A stretch of 64,000 bases of DNA from Dermacentor variabilis (GCF_050947875.1 NC_134572.1:130043605-130107604), one strand, 5' to 3'; counted from the stretch's first letter, positions 49,381-61,893 are shown. The notes: generated by a model from the letters alone, not told the origin. Numbers and translations are program-made.

Positions 49381-49480
49381 TCCCTTCTCTGTAGGAGGTT
49401 TGCCGGTGAAGCAAGTTCCACCGGAATGCGGAATCCCGACTACTCACCATTCTCACATGAACCCCGTATGTAGTGTTGTT

Positions 49481-50384
49481 TTTTTTCTGGGCAAACTAGA
49501 AGCTGCGCTTGCTTTATGCAGACATTCCTCAGCGCCAGGGCCAGATGGCATTAGATACCGCGCTCTCTGTAATCTTGGTGAACGAGATCGAAAAGCATTT
49601 CTGCTCCTGTACAACGACTCTTAGCAGGTTCCCCAGGGATAGAAGTCAAGTCACCTGATTCCGCTTCTCAAAGCTGGCAAGTCGCCTTCGGAGTCATACC
49701 GTCCGATCGCGCTTGTTTATTGTGCAGGAAAAGTAATGGAACGGATGGTTCTAACGCGTATGGAGTGGTACTTAGAAAACTATGGAGTCTATCCAGACAG
49801 GATTCAGGAGCGGCCGTTCATCTATAGACAACGTTGTCGACTTAGCGACATGGGTCGAATCCCAGAAGGCCTGTAAATACTTCTCTTCTGGGTTATTTTT
49901 AGATGTTAAAGGGGCTTATGTCACCAACGAAGTTATCATTAAAGCGTTAGAAATAATAGGACTTGGTGGCAAGATGTATCTCTCGGTTTGTGACTACCTA
50001 TAGATGAGGATGGCCGAGGATGGCCCGGCACCCCAGTATTACAGTAGCCGCGAAGTCCCCCATGGCGGAGTTTTAAGCCCGAGGCTTTTTAATTTGGCCC
50101 CCATTGGACTAGTCGAGAACCTACCAAGCACCGTTCGACTCTCTATCTACGCCGAGTACATTTGTATCTGGGTGTCGGGGGCGACACGGTTTCAGATTCG
50201 CGGTCGGCTTCAGAAGACGGTGTCATTGACACCATGCTACTTTCGTAAACAAGGAGTGGAGGCGTCGTGGGAAAAGTGCGCAGTAAAGGCATTTACCCAG
50301 AAGCCAATATCTGGATACGGCATGTCAATCAATGGACCAGTGCTATCGTCCAGCAGAAGTCAAACCCTTGGGGGTTGTGATTGA
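49481..50384 (+). pseudogene. LINE copy B ORF2: reverse transcriptase remains
   Basis: Recognisable RT motifs spread over three frames: APGPDGIRYRALCNLGE, SYRPIALVYCAGKVMERM, SGRSSIDNVVDLATWVESQ, LFLDVKGAY, REVPHGGVLSPRLFNL and STVRLSIYAEYICIW. The active-site YADD has become YAEY, removing both metal-binding aspartates, and the VPQGG motif reads VPHGG. Stops lie near 49,622 and 50,001. Comparison with copy A (11,760-12,530) shows otherwise collinear sequence. Confidence 0.88.
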
Positions 50385-50979
50385 CAGAGACTTGTCCTGG
50401 ACTCCTCACTTGAACCACGTCAAAAGGGACTGATTGCTATTTGTGATCTGCTCAATTACCTTGCAGGAAAGAACTGGGGCTTGTCCACACAATCCGTGCT
50501 CGGCTGTACAGGGTGTTTGTTGGATTCCTCCGGTAGAGCCTACCTGTAATATACAACACCTGCAAAACTAACTTGCGTACAATTCAGAGCATTCGGGCTC
50601 ATGCTCTTAGGATATGCCTTCGAATACCACGCAGTGCGTCAACGGCTGAAACTATTGCCATTGCTCAAGATTATTAAATCACGACACACATCGCCGTCAA
50701 TACAATGCGTGCACAAGTCAGGCATATTGCCCAGACCCCTTCCCAGCACCTCACGAGACTCCCCATAGAAAGACTCCGCATATCATATAGTACGACTGTC
50801 GGGCCTAGCTTACATAGGGGTATGCAGCTGCGGTAAGGCCAGGTCTCCTCCATCGTGCTGGTGTAGTCCTGAAGTACACCTCAGAATTCCAGGACTTCAC
50901 AAAAAGTCAGATATACCACCGTCTGCACTATAACAACTGAGCTAACTCCTGTTGCACGAGAAATACAGTAGCCACGTAC

Positions 50980-51847
50980 AGATATATACTGACGGAACGA
51001 CTGCATCGACCAGTTGTGGTGGCACTGCGTTTATACCGACAAAAGGAGACACACTGTGATTCATGATGTCATATGTCACGACGTCTACGACTGCAGAACC
51101 CACGGATTTGCGCAGTGCACTTTAATTTATTGACGCAGAGAGACCTGGTATATGAGCCGTGCTTTCCGACTCGAGACCGGCTTTACACTGTATGCAGTCA
51201 GTTCTCCGGCGCGGATCTGACGAACATGTAACGTGCGAATTTGCCAAAGTTTACCGTGACATAAAACAAAAAGATGACGAAGCCATTTTACAGAGGCTAC
51301 CTGGTCATTGCTGGATCAGTAGAAATAATCACGCTGACAAAGCTGTGCGAGTCACATCGAGAAGAACACTGCGTTCCCATTTCTCTTTCCAGAACAGACG
51401 CTGCAAGGCAGCTTTGCCACCTGGCATGCAAGCTCTCTTTAACAGAGTGGAACACCCCAAATATAAGGCGCACCAGGTTTAACGAACGGAACCCTTCGCT
51501 CCAACTCGGACCTCACCCCAGGCTTTACTGACGTGAGGCATTGCTTCTATACCAGGTGTGGTTGGCATTGACTTTCACGAAGACTTACACTGCATTGATT
51601 GAAATGACCGACATCACTGCGTGCGACATCTGTGGCAGTGAAGAAAACACCGAACAATAATTGTGCCACTGTCGTCAATTTCAGTCTGAAAGACAAACAC
51701 TATCTATTGCATTGCTACGACTGGACGATCAGCCGTTGTCCGTGCAGGCACTAGTTGAAGACCATCCCCATCGTTCATTGGCCTACAAAAATGCCAAGGC
51801 CCTTTTGTCTTTTTTTGAGGGCGGCTGGCCTGTGTGAACGCCTTTAA
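50980..51847 (+). pseudogene. LINE copy B ORF2: RNase H and C-terminus remains
   Basis: YTDGTTAST near 50,988 marks the first catalytic Asp. MLSDSRPALHCMQSVLRRGS (from 51,159) holds the third acidic position, and NNHADKAVRV near 51,330 holds the last. The second acidic motif reads TAEPTDLRSAL with a stop nearby. The zinc knuckle survives as CDICGSEENTEQ, then a stop, with LCHCRQF following. The ORF ends in GLCERL at 51,845-51,847. Several frames are needed to follow it, so no product could be made. Confidence 0.8.
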
Positions 51848-52006
51848 CTTGGTCAGACACTCCGCGCGCACGCGCGAACTCACCACGCCTTTCATTCTCT
51901 CTCTCTCTCTTATCTTAATATTCCCCTTTCCCATCCCCCAGTGTACGGCAGCCAACCAGAGGCATACCTGTTTAACATTCCTGCCTTCTCTCTCTCTTTC
52001 CTTCTC

Positions 52007-53929
52007 ACCCTACATGCTATCAAATTCAGTTCGTCCTTCCATTCAGCTTACGAATACGTGGCGCGAAAATTAATAAAACGAAGTTCTTGCCTCTTCTTCG
52101 TCATGGCCAAGGCTCGGTTTGTTCAAGGTTGAGGAAGAGGAACGATAGGAAACGCTACGCTGGGATCAACACCACTGCCACAGGCAGTGAATACCATTTC
52201 AGAACCAAAGCCGGGAAAAATACACATGCACTCTATTTCACGTGAACTAGTTACGGTTACGATACCCCATACGCGAATATTATCACAGCCAGCCCGTCGG
52301 CCTCGATAGAGAAGCACTGATTAGCTTGAACGTAATGCGAACAAACTCTGAAACGAACATATTTGTCGCACGGACTCATCTGGGTCCGAAAAAAGGGTAA
52401 ACACATGTACTCGAAAGAGTTCGAGGATGGCGAAGTATACGAAGACCGGAAACTAGGAATGCGCCTCTCTTGAGCGAACCAAGCACAGGAAAGTTCCGAG
52501 TTGACCGGATTCCCTCTATCATCACAGTGCTCGGATTTGTCACCGCATCGAATACGTGATGCGAAATGCCAAGTCAATTGAAGCAGCTAAGTAGCCCACC
52601 TATATGGAAACGAGAAGGTCGAGAAGCCTGATGACGGTCTCGGCGCATATTCATGGCGCAGCAGTGAAGGACTGGACCGTCGCGTGCCTTAAATTAGGCT
52701 CACTGTCGCGTCGCATTGCCTGCGTGGCTTATGTATTCTGGCCGTCGTCCGCGATTTCCACTGAAATGTCAGTGCCGGAGGAGGAGCGCTATAAAAACGC
52801 GGAGGATTCTCAGGCGGAGCAGTTGCTAGAGTGCACCGTAACGAGCGAAAGGCGGTGCTGCGTGGCATGTACTAATCTCGGGCGCACCTGCGCAGTCACG
52901 TGGAATCAAGCGTGCGCCAGGTTAATTGAGAGGGAAAGCGGCTCGCCTGAGACCCTGTTATCTTTGCCGTGTGAGAGCGTGACGGATCGATAGAACGCGA
53001 TGAAGAGATGCATACAGAGGAAAAATTAGAAACAAAAGAAAGATAAAGTGTTAATTCTCGAATGCACGTGGTTTCGTTTGCCAACTTGCGAAGTTAATAA
53101 TAAACTAATTATATTAAAATTAACGTATTAAAATTGCGTGTATGCGCACATGCGCGAGCGCCCGTGCGACAGAGGGCGGAAGCGATGAGCAAACTTCGTT
53201 CACACCGGCGACTTGAGAAGGTCGTGCGACCGTTTGCGACTGGCGATAAAATAAACAAAAAGGAATGAATGCGGCCTACGCTCACACTGGCAAGTTCGAC
53301 CAGCCAGTCGTTGTCTGTTCAAAACAGCTGCACTAAGTAAAAATAAGTATCTGCGTAAGCAGACGTTCAATTATTGCGAATCCGATTGGTTCAGAATGTA
53401 TGTCGCTGCGGTCTTGCGACTGAAAAATTGGGCAGCGAACGACTGGTCAATTATGGTCACTTTTCTCGGAAAGCGAACACTGGCGACCATTTGCGAGTGG
53501 CCACTTGTGACCACTTGACCATGACCACTTGTGCAGGGTCATCATCTGAATTATGATGCCCCTGCACTAAAGCTGAAATAATGTCGCTGTGCAAGTAGAG
53601 AGAGAGAGAGAGATGCAAATGAGAGAAAGGCAAGGGGGTTAACAAGAGTTAAAGCCACCGTCAGCGCTGCCACACCTTGCCATACATGCAAAACAAGTTT
53701 TGACAACAGCCAACTGCCAAGATTGGCACGGAACCTTATTTGAATTCTAAGAAAGGTGGGTGCTGGACAACTCTTACCTACAGCATGTAGCAGTGTCAAA
53801 ACGTTGAGCCTTTTCACAACATTTTCGCAACAAGTGCACAACACGTTGTGAATTTTCATAACACATGCTATCGCTTCAGCAGTTCCACATGCCGGTCATC
53901 ACGGCGTCGCTGCAGTGGTTTCTCACGTG
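52007..53929. other. No gene recognised
   Basis: About 1.9 kb. A 129-codon plus frame at 52,604-52,993 has no recognised domain. Around 53,170-53,540 short motifs such as GCGACCGTTTGCGACTGGCG and GCGACCATTTGCGAGTGGCC recur, suggesting a decayed local repeat. A (GAGA)n run lies near 53,599. Confidence 0.4.
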
Positions 53930-54480
53930 CCTGAATTTGATTCCAATATAAATGATATGCACATTGCAGGCAAATTTCTGACGTCGCCGTGATGCTCTAT
54001 ATAAAGTCCAAGTGCGATGAAATCCTATCGGGTCCCACGCGTCGTAGGATGTGGGTGCGCGGTGAAATGAGACGGATGGTGGCATAGCACGCGCCGTCTT
54101 CCCGCTTGTCCGATGTTGCAGGTCACATGATCGAGCGACCTCTAGGGAAAGGAAGGGTGGGGGGCGGATGCAGGTAAGCACGCGTTACCTTCTTTCTCTT
54201 GGCCATGGCATGCGCCGTATCTTAGAAGTAATTTTAGGGTGAGTTGAGTTGACTGGTGGCTTCGTGCGCAGTATCTTCTCGTGCGCCTGGTGTTGCAGGT
54301 AGCTAACCGAAAGTTTCACAGACGCGGTGGAGCGACAGGCAGCACGAAGCGTTTGCTCTCTTCATCACGAAAGCGTTGCAACAGCGAGTGTTCATGCTCA
54401 TCGAGGAAGACTTGTTCACGTTTGCTTGTGCGCGCGTGACACCATATTTGTTAATGTATATGTAAGAGGATGTTTACTGA
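53930..54480 (+). repeat. Dispersed GC-rich tick repeat, copy 2
   Basis: Diverged relative of 39,270-39,845. Shared landmarks: CTATATAAAGTCCAAGTGCGATGA, GTATCTTAGAAGTAATTTT, GTGTTCATGCT, TGTGCGCGCGTGACACCAT and TTGTTAATGTA. The middle is longer or rearranged relative to copy 1. Confidence 0.6.
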
Positions 54481-55379
54481 AATTGACACGGCAGATAAGA
54501 CTACGAAACTTACGTGGTGTATAGCTGTATAAAACTGTTGCTGCTATCAGCATTTCTACTAGAACTGCGCCTTCCTTTTTCCTTTGGTCCACGTTTTAGC
54601 TCAAGTTCTTTCTGCGTTCGGATAAATTTCTCTTCGTTCATCAACAGTGCGTGAAATTCCTAGATCTAGGAAAATTTCCCTGGGGTTGGAAGCACTGACA
54701 AGAAAAGACTGACGGAAGGCCGTCGCCGTTTGTGAACACCGAAAGAAAGTTTTTTTTTATAGATTTAGCATGAAGTTTACTCTCCGTTCCTCTCAGACCA
54801 CTATATGCACCACGCAGGGGTATGCACACAGCAGTTCAGCAGGAGCTGCCCCTGTGTGTATGCACAACCCTCCCCCCAGCAGTGGATGCCAGAACGCTGG
54901 TGTCGCGCCGTCGAAGTCGATTGAGCGGAGCACCAGAATGCGTGCGCTTGGCCTCCTCACTTTTTGCAGCCAACCGCCGGCATGACGACGACGGCTGGAA
55001 GACGAGGATCGCTTGAAAACGAAAGGATGATCACAATGTCATGAAGGCAATGAAATAGTGACAGAATGGCGACGACAACGCGACAAGGACGGCGGGCTGC
55101 TGTTGGAGCTCACGTCTGCGCTCACGAGTACTACGTGCCGCCGCGGGGCCGCATCAATTCGCACTACACCCGGAGTTTGTTTAAGCTATGGCCAATACTG
55201 GTCAATCGGGTCTCTTTGACTCGCACTCTATACAGTGTTCGTTTGCACAATGTCCAATGGCTTCTCGAGCCGAAGTATCTCCGGGATCGGGAACTTAGAT
55301 TTTTAGAAGACGAAGTAGGCGCGTCCTTGCATGTCGCCTTGCTCTGACCTTGGCTTCGACTTGGCAAAGCAATGCATAT
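54481..55379. other. No gene recognised
   Basis: No domain-bearing frame. Around 55,066-55,347 a 93-codon plus frame includes RDRELRFLEDEVGAS but matches nothing known to me. Confidence 0.4.
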
Positions 55380-55870
55380 CGTCACATCACGGCATCTTCC
55401 AGCCATCGTCATCATACCGACGTTATCATATTCCATTGTCATGAAGCCAATGGCGGCATCACATCGTCATCGTAAAGTCATGGTTATGCCGTTGTGATCG
55501 TTTTATCGGCAACGTTTTGTCGTAGCAAATCGCACTGTCGTCAAGCCATTGTCCTCATATATACACCTTTGCCGACAAGCCGTTATGATTTCACCTTCGT
55601 CGTCCCTTTGTCGTCGTGGCACCGTCAACACGCATTTGTCACCATATAGTCATCGTCACCTCATTGTCATATCATTGTCGTCACACTATCGTCGTCATAC
55701 CATCGTCGTCACCTCATAGTCCTTATTCAGTCGTCGTCACTACAGAGTCGTCATACCCGTTCGTAACACTGCCGTGGTCACACCATCATCATCATGCATA
55801 CCACCGTCGTCATCCCATGGTCGTGATGTAGTCGTCACATCATCGTCGTCATGTTATCGTCGCCACTTTT
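55380..55870. repeat. Degenerate CATCGTCGTCA-type minisatellite
   Basis: Irregular repetitions of CATCGTCGTC, TCATTGTCAT and related strings fill nearly 500 bases, densest at 55,640-55,865. Serine/histidine-rich frames in it are by-products. Confidence 0.75.
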
Positions 55871-55918
55871 TGCGCGCATTGGCGTCGTCTATACCAATCA
55901 GAAATGCTTCGCACGGCT

Positions 55919-56163
55919 GATATAATAATAATATTTGGGGTTTTACGTGCCAAAACCACTTTCTGATTATGAGGCACGCCGTAGTGGAGGACTCCGGAAA
56001 TTTTGACCACCTGGGGTTCTTTAACGTGCACCTAAATCTAAGCACACGGGTGTTTTCGCATTTCGCCCCCATCGAAATGCGGCCGCCGTGGCCGGGATTC
56101 GATCCCGCGACCTCGTGCTCAGCAGTCCAACACCATAGCCACTGAGCAACCACGGCGGGTATG
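55919..56163 (-). mobile_element. Ruka-type tick SINE, best-preserved copy
   Basis: Full order on the minus strand: tRNA-like head from 56,161 (CCGTGGTTGCTCAGTGGCTA, then box B GGGATCGAATCCCGG), the CGGCCGCATTTCGATGGGGG block, CACGTTAAAGAACCCCAGGT, AGTCCTCCACTACGGCGTGC, GGTTTTGGCACGTAAAACCC and a short (ATT)n tail. Box A and box B both look usable for Pol III. Probably the youngest copy in the window. Confidence 0.92.
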
Positions 56164-56254
56164 GCTGACATAGTTAACCATGAAGAATGCTTTGTACCTT
56201 AAGTTTTTTATTTCGTTTTATCTTCTTATACTTCCAAAGAATCATAGTTTTCGA

Positions 56255-56360
56255 AAGGGCATGGCCTCTCTGTCCCGACGCGGGAGCGGCCTGCTGCGCG
56301 GTAATCACGCGCACCAAGGGACCTCAATAAAGTTATTCATCCATCCATCCGTCCATCCAT
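56255..56360 (+). mobile_element. LINE 3'-terminal fragment with (CCAT)n tail
   Basis: AGGGACCTCAATAAAGTTAT followed by TCATCCATCCATCCGTCCAT is a LINE 3' end of the same style as those at 12,535 and 32,868. The few codons before it have no conserved motif. Confidence 0.55.
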
Positions 56361-56953
56361 AGTTTTCTAAACGTGTGACCATTAAAATTTTGTGTGGTCG
56401 TGCGTACACTTTGCAACTGGTTACATCCCTAACGCCATATTTTGCTGAACATGGTCAGTTTGTAAAGTCAAAAAGCCTTTTGCAAAGTCCCAAAGTGGAT
56501 CGAATCAGCAGAAAGCGGATGCCTACAGGAAACATTGGCGAGGAGTGGGACGACAATATTCAATAAATGTGGAGAATTGGTGAGGAAGTTACTAAAACAT
56601 GGGGGAAAAGATGGCACTTCGAGTATACGAAATAAATTAGGGGTTCAATAATGAAGCGTGCTAAAGGGACATCGAGCAACCTTTTGCAAAGGGAGCGTGG
56701 TGAAACAAGTTTTTGCAGCAAGACACCAGACCTCAAGGTTCTGCACATCATCAAAGACACATGACAAGATTTTTTGGACGCCCAATGAGTTGGTTTATCC
56801 CCTTAAATGATGGTGCTAAGTGCAGATTTGGAACGCCTGGAATAGGCAGAGGAAGCACAGGAAAAAGAAGAAGAAGAGAAGCAGCTAGAAGACGTAGGAG
56901 CCATCGTCGGAACAGCTCCAATCCCGCACTTTGAGTATGCGGCAGAATTATTT
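56361..56953. other. No gene recognised
   Basis: Purine-rich GAAGAAGAAG near 56,866; no domain. Confidence 0.4.
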
Positions 56954-57078
<125 letters not shown>

Positions 57079-57449
57079 ACACTGCATGTTCTGATCGTCA
57101 GAATAAATGGTTCTAATAATCAGGCTCCTCGATTTCTTCGCTCTCACCAAAGGCAGAAGGACGAAATTTAGCAGATCGATGTGTTATCCCCATATCATTT
57201 TCATGCTCGCTGAGTAGCTATAGTTCCAGGTCTTGCATACACAAGCGCCACAATTCATTCTAGTCACTTTTAGTCGTTGTTGGTTGTTAAACGTTGTTAT
57301 TTTTGTTGTGTTTGTTGGTTCCTGCACTATGGCCGTAAGGAACCGGCTACGATTGCTACTGCTATTAATTTTTCATAATAATGATTGATTGCTGTGCAGG
57401 TCATTAAATATTGTGCACAATGTTTGCATGAATAGCTAGCTGAACATAT
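57079..57449. other. No gene recognised
   Basis: TTG/TTGTT-rich stretch near 57,270-57,320; no feature named. Confidence 0.4.
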
Positions 57450-58870
57450 ATCACTTAATATGAGTGGGCTAGCTGGGGCGATTCCTTTAATCTTGAACAG
57501 CCTTCTAGACACGTGTGTTGTACCCGACAAAATAAATAAAGCAGGTGTTATTCCGATATTTGAGGATAAAGGTGCGTCAAAACGACAAGAGTACTGCCCT
57601 ATAAGCGTATATCCTTTCTTATCCCAACTGTTGGAAAGCTAAGTTATTCAAACTATGGGCAACTTTGTTCTTAAGAACAACTTTTTATCCCCTTCCCAGT
57701 ACGGTTTCGTTCTGGGCAGCGGTGCGCGGTTTCTTTTTGAAACTTTACCACAGTTTTACACGAAACATTTGAACGAGACCATGCGGCCTGTCGACTCCTT
57801 TTGGACATATCGAAATCATTTGACTCAGTTAACCACTGTATTCTATGCAGTAAACATTACAACAACTATGGTGTTCGGGGATATCTTCTCGATTTTCTTA
57901 ATATGTATCTTTTCAATCGGTCTCAAACTTTTTGTTTGACGTACACAGCACACTGCGGTACCTCAAAGGAGGAGCATCGCAGAGATTAGTGCTGTCATAG
58001 CCTTTATTTAAATTATACGTGTTTTACTTTGGCCGGGTAATGGCCCAAACACTGTTTTTCAATGTGCGGACGACACGCTGCTTGTTTCAAAACATGGAAT
58101 AGGAAACGACTCTTTCTATGTTTCAAAGCGACATGGTAAACGTCATAGACTAGTGTAAAAGTAGTCAAATACGGGTTAGAGACAGAAAAGCGCAAGTAGT
58201 CTGTTTTAGAAATCTCTTACAAGGTTTAGGTGCCCCTCTACCTGCAACTCTGCATGGCTCCGAATCTTTGAATTGCGACTGTACACCGACCGAGTATGCC
58301 AATACATAGGGGTTCACCTTGACAATGATTTATCATGGAAAGCTCATATGGCTTCCAGCTGTGCAAAACTTCGACGAGCTGCCTGTATACATTACCGCGA
58401 TTGGAGCCATAACAAAATAAAGAAAACGATCGTGTAAATTCGCTTATTCGCACATAAGATAAGGTATCTGGTGTTTCTTTAATTGCAGCAGCTTTTCGGA
58501 AACCAAAGTAAGCAGTCTTTTCTTTTGCAGAATATCCATAAAAGTGTAGCCTACAACACGAACATTGATATGGACAAACCGTTAAAGTCGCCGAAAACGC
58601 CGAACACTATTTCAGTGTTTCTTTCTATTGTTGTGCCGTGATTATTCTTGAACGAAAATTTTCGCGAAACCGCTATAAAGCACATCTACTATAAGCCACC
58701 CCTCCAGATATGTTGTTCCTCGAACAAGAACTTATTATGGCAAAAGGTAAAGACAATATTATATTTCAAATTTGTTTAATGAACTCCCGACTTCAGCACT
58801 GCAGCAAGGAAGTTTACCAGGCTTAAAGAACACCTTAAAAGAAGGGATATAAAAAATATCACTCGTATGA
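57450..58870 (+). pseudogene. Relic of a CR1/L2/Jockey-type LINE (reverse transcriptase)
   Basis: RT motifs in order but in several frames: CVVPDKINKAGVIPIFEDKG, EYCPISVYPFLSQLLES, LSPSQYGFVLGS, LDISKSFDSVNHCIL, NYGVRGYLLDFLNMYLFNRS, then CADDTLLVSKHG (FADDT motif, about 58,050-58,100). After these come GVHLDNDLSWKAHMASSCA (58,290) and, near 58,795, FNELPTSALQQG...LKNTLK-like sequence corresponding to the C-terminal LPxxxxxxxSxxxFKxxLK pattern. The VPQGSVLGP motif between them is missing or deleted. Multiple stops and shifts; no RNase H. Clade is inferred from motif wording. Confidence 0.82.
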
Positions 58871-58934
58871 AGCTGACTTAGTCTGTGTGTGAGCATTGGG
58901 GTTAGTTTGAACATTATACCTAGTATAAGAAGGG

Positions 58935-59075
58935 ACCGACGTTGGGCTAATTGGTGTTGAAGCTAGACGGGAAAACAGCGCGTAATACGAAGACAATGAG
59001 GACGAGACATGTGTTGTTGACCTTTCGTTGTTCTCGTCCTGCGTGCTGTTTTCCCGGCCATTGTACCTATGTCCG
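58935..59075. repeat. Imperfect inverted repeat
   Basis: CGGGAAAACAGCGCG and AGGACGAGA at 58,968-59,007 are mirrored by TCTCGTCCTGCGTGCTGTTTTCCCG at 59,032-59,056. The left arm has a 15-base insertion relative to the right. I recall the GGGAAAACAGC...AGGACGAGA arrangement from tick repeats. Confidence 0.55.
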
Positions 59076-59353
59076 GGTTACGGCTTTCGTTTAGTGTATT
59101 TGCTAATTCAGTGCGTATTCCTGTACTAGTGTGATACGTTTTGTTTGACGATGACATGCAGCACCTTTGTCGTTCTATTTCGCGTGTTTCATGGTATATT
59201 ATGCTTTTGTACGGGTTACTGAATATGGTGAGAAGGCTAAGTCTATATTTTTAGAGAATTAGTTATGCTCGAGAACCTGTCAATGGCATTTTGCCGCGAC
59301 TGTCAGCTCTCTGCCATAAAAGCCTTCGGAAGGCTTTGGCAGACCTGGCAAAC

Positions 59354-59391
<38 letters not shown>
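59354..59391. repeat. (TA)n microsatellite
   Basis: Uninterrupted TA run of about 38 bases. Confidence 0.95.
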
Positions 59392-59393
<2 letters not shown>

Positions 59394-59409
59394 AACTCCC
59401 AATAGAGGC

Positions 59410-59410
<1 letters not shown>

Positions 59411-59473
<63 letters not shown>

Positions 59474-59474
59474 G
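59411..59474. repeat. (ATT)n microsatellite
   Basis: About 21 ATT units, 20 bases after the (TA)n run. No LINE motif was found directly upstream. Confidence 0.95.
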
Positions 59475-61420
59475 AGAACGAACGTTGGCTGTGGCCCAAA
59501 GCCCCAAGCGTCCTAGAGCTATTTTTGTAGGAGAGCTCTACCCTGAAACCACCCCTTCTCACCTGACCAATCACCTCAAATCTGTCAATGTAACCCTGTC
59601 TCTTGCCGGCGCTTCGAAAACAAAGCACTACTGCTACTATATATTCCATACAGTTGTTAGCGACGAAACGTTTTAACGCCTTGATGACCCGTCTTTGTCG
59701 CTGATGGGTTACCTTTTTAAGCGGTCTTGTGGTTGGCTGGGTGATGATATGCTCCATGCTACTAAAGGGACCAAAGTGTGAAAATTATGTATTTGGGAGA
59801 TCTATTTTCAAAACATGTGAGGTTATTCGTACCAAGGCGCCTGAGCCGTCATGACGACTGCATGAGGTCGACATTGTGACTACATCGTTATAGTGTACTA
59901 CGTAGTGGGAACGGAACGGTACGGAGGTGCTATTATTTCGTAAGACATCCCCGTCACAAGAAAAAAAATCACTCAATCTAACTCAATCTAACGCGTTATG
60001 ATCCTTCGAATTATTATGACAACCATACAGACACTGAAAGCGTGCTTCGCCTCATTTAACAATCTAGAAAAAACTGTCAATCCGTAGCGGTACATGTATA
60101 TGTTTACGAACAAAGAATAATTACGTTTTTGCGCGACGTCATCTGCTAAGCTTTCACGTTGCCTGCACTTCTAAAGTCGCAAGTGCCCTGCTCTCGTGCT
60201 GCACCAGCCTTGCACGAAGTAATATCGAGGAGAGTAATGTAGATGGCTCGCGTTGCGTGCTAAGATCGAGGGGAAAAAGCTCTGCACTCGCGAACTTATG
60301 CAAACAGGCGCAGCCAAATGAAAGAAACCTATAGTGATATAGTTTTAACCGTTTCAACGCCTCTGATATCGATTACGTGATCAATACTAATCGCCCGCAA
60401 TATCAATCGACCACGGAGACCTCTGGCCTAGTCCATCAGTCGAGACGTCCATTATGAACGACCTGTAAATGTTGTTCGTGGTTTCCATCTTCACCGCACA
60501 GCTGAGTAAGAGAACCCCAGCCGCCCTTCATCTAGGCGGCGAGACAGGGAAACCATCTTGGGAGAACTGTACACGCGAACGAATGCAATGGGAACTAATG
60601 TCACGATTATCAAGATTGCACGGCCTGCACGATTGAGCGTTACAAATCTGTGTAAAACCATAGCGGTGACGCATTTCATGTAGTGGGTGTAAGGATTGGC
60701 CCAACAAGTGACCTCTTGTGACTACTAGAAAGCATCTGAGATAAACACAGATTTGACTACCACGTCTCCAGGATGGGGCCAAATTGCTTTACTGGCCGGT
60801 CGGCTTCTCCTAAACTCATGTGCTGTAGACAACGTCTGCGGTTAAAGCACCTGTGGCCATGGCCGCGAATCCGTTGGCAAATCATAATATAGAACGCATA
60901 TGGATTCAAATATATTTGGTGCAAGTACCTATGAATGGGCGTGAGAACACTATGGCCATCGCGCTCGCCTAATTGTTCAAGCACCGCACGAGGTATCAAC
61001 AGCCGCAAGTTCGACTGACGGTACCATGAAGGATCGAAAATAATACTCTGTTCACCAGCTCTCAAGCGGCTCTCTCTGCTCCTGCCGCATGAAGTCCTAC
61101 AATGAGCGCACTCATCTTTAAACTAATGATTCAACCAGCACTTTCTGACGAGCCGCATCAGTCATCTTTCTTGCGGAAGTCAACACTGCAGCGTTTCACC
61201 CTCCGAACAACAACGACAACTGCGGAGATTGCTGGATTTGTAGACACTTCATCATAGAGTGTGCCTTCGTTTTTGCAACATTTTCTTTTTCAATTTGAAA
61301 CTATTCACCCTTGGACGTGGTCGCTGTTGTCTACAAACCTTGATTTCGATCTTGTTGCAATCATATAAATGTGCGCAATTTTGTTGGCAGAATCAAGAAA
61401 AATAATATGGATCACCGGTG

Positions 61421-61422
<2 letters not shown>
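59475..61422. other. No gene recognised
   Basis: About 1.9 kb. Minus-strand frames at 60,491-61,065 of up to 102 codons have a vague resemblance to a retroviral-type integrase zinc region, but not enough to call. Confidence 0.4.
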
Positions 61423-61511
<89 letters not shown>

Positions 61512-61512
61512 T
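61423..61512. repeat. (TA)n microsatellite
   Basis: About 85-90 bases of TA. Tyr-Ile repeat frames are artefacts. Confidence 0.96.
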
Positions 61513-61806
61513 GTAACGGACAGTTAAGGGAATCCAGATACAACTATTTATTGTAGGCGAACTTGTGCCCTGGGGTAAATAAAAAACACTGCCGCGTTCT
61601 AAACGGGAGATCAGGAAGGCCTTCTTCTTCTCTCTCGTGCGCCGCTTCACCTCGTCTTCTTGTAGACGCCGACAACGGCCACCTGCGATGCGAGTGCGTG
61701 CGGTGAAAACACGTGCCATGATTTCGTCGTCTTTTCCTTCAGTACGCCGCTGTCGTCTTGAGGGGGCGCGCGAACCTGCGCACGTTGTTTAAATGTTTCT
61801 GCCATG

Positions 61807-61810
<4 letters not shown>
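61513..61810. other. Spacer between two (TA)n tracts
   Basis: No recognised motif. Confidence 0.4.

Positions 61811-61891
<81 letters not shown>
61811..61891. repeat. (TA)n microsatellite
   Basis: About 80 bases of TA. Confidence 0.96.

Positions 61892-61893
<2 letters not shown>

Larger units (their letters stand above)
48300..52006 (+). mobile_element. RNase H-bearing non-LTR retrotransposon, copy B (decayed)
   Basis: Same family as copy A (11,059-14,601): the RT, post-RT and RNase H regions and the 3' UTR align in order, and B extends further 5' into the endonuclease. It is older and heavily damaged, with many frameshifts and stops and catalytic changes in every domain. A SINE lies inside it at 49,148-49,380. 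The ORF2 end (LCERL, stop at 51,845-51,847) matches copy A's LLERL, and the 3' UTR reaches about 52,006. The 5' edge is approximate. Confidence 0.88.

Noticed and set aside
60491..61065. Retroviral-type integrase zinc-domain relic on the minus strand
   Set aside because: LLIPRAVLEQLG and a Cys/His-rich stretch vaguely recall an H2C2 domain, but spacing is wrong and no integrase core, RT or LTR is nearby.
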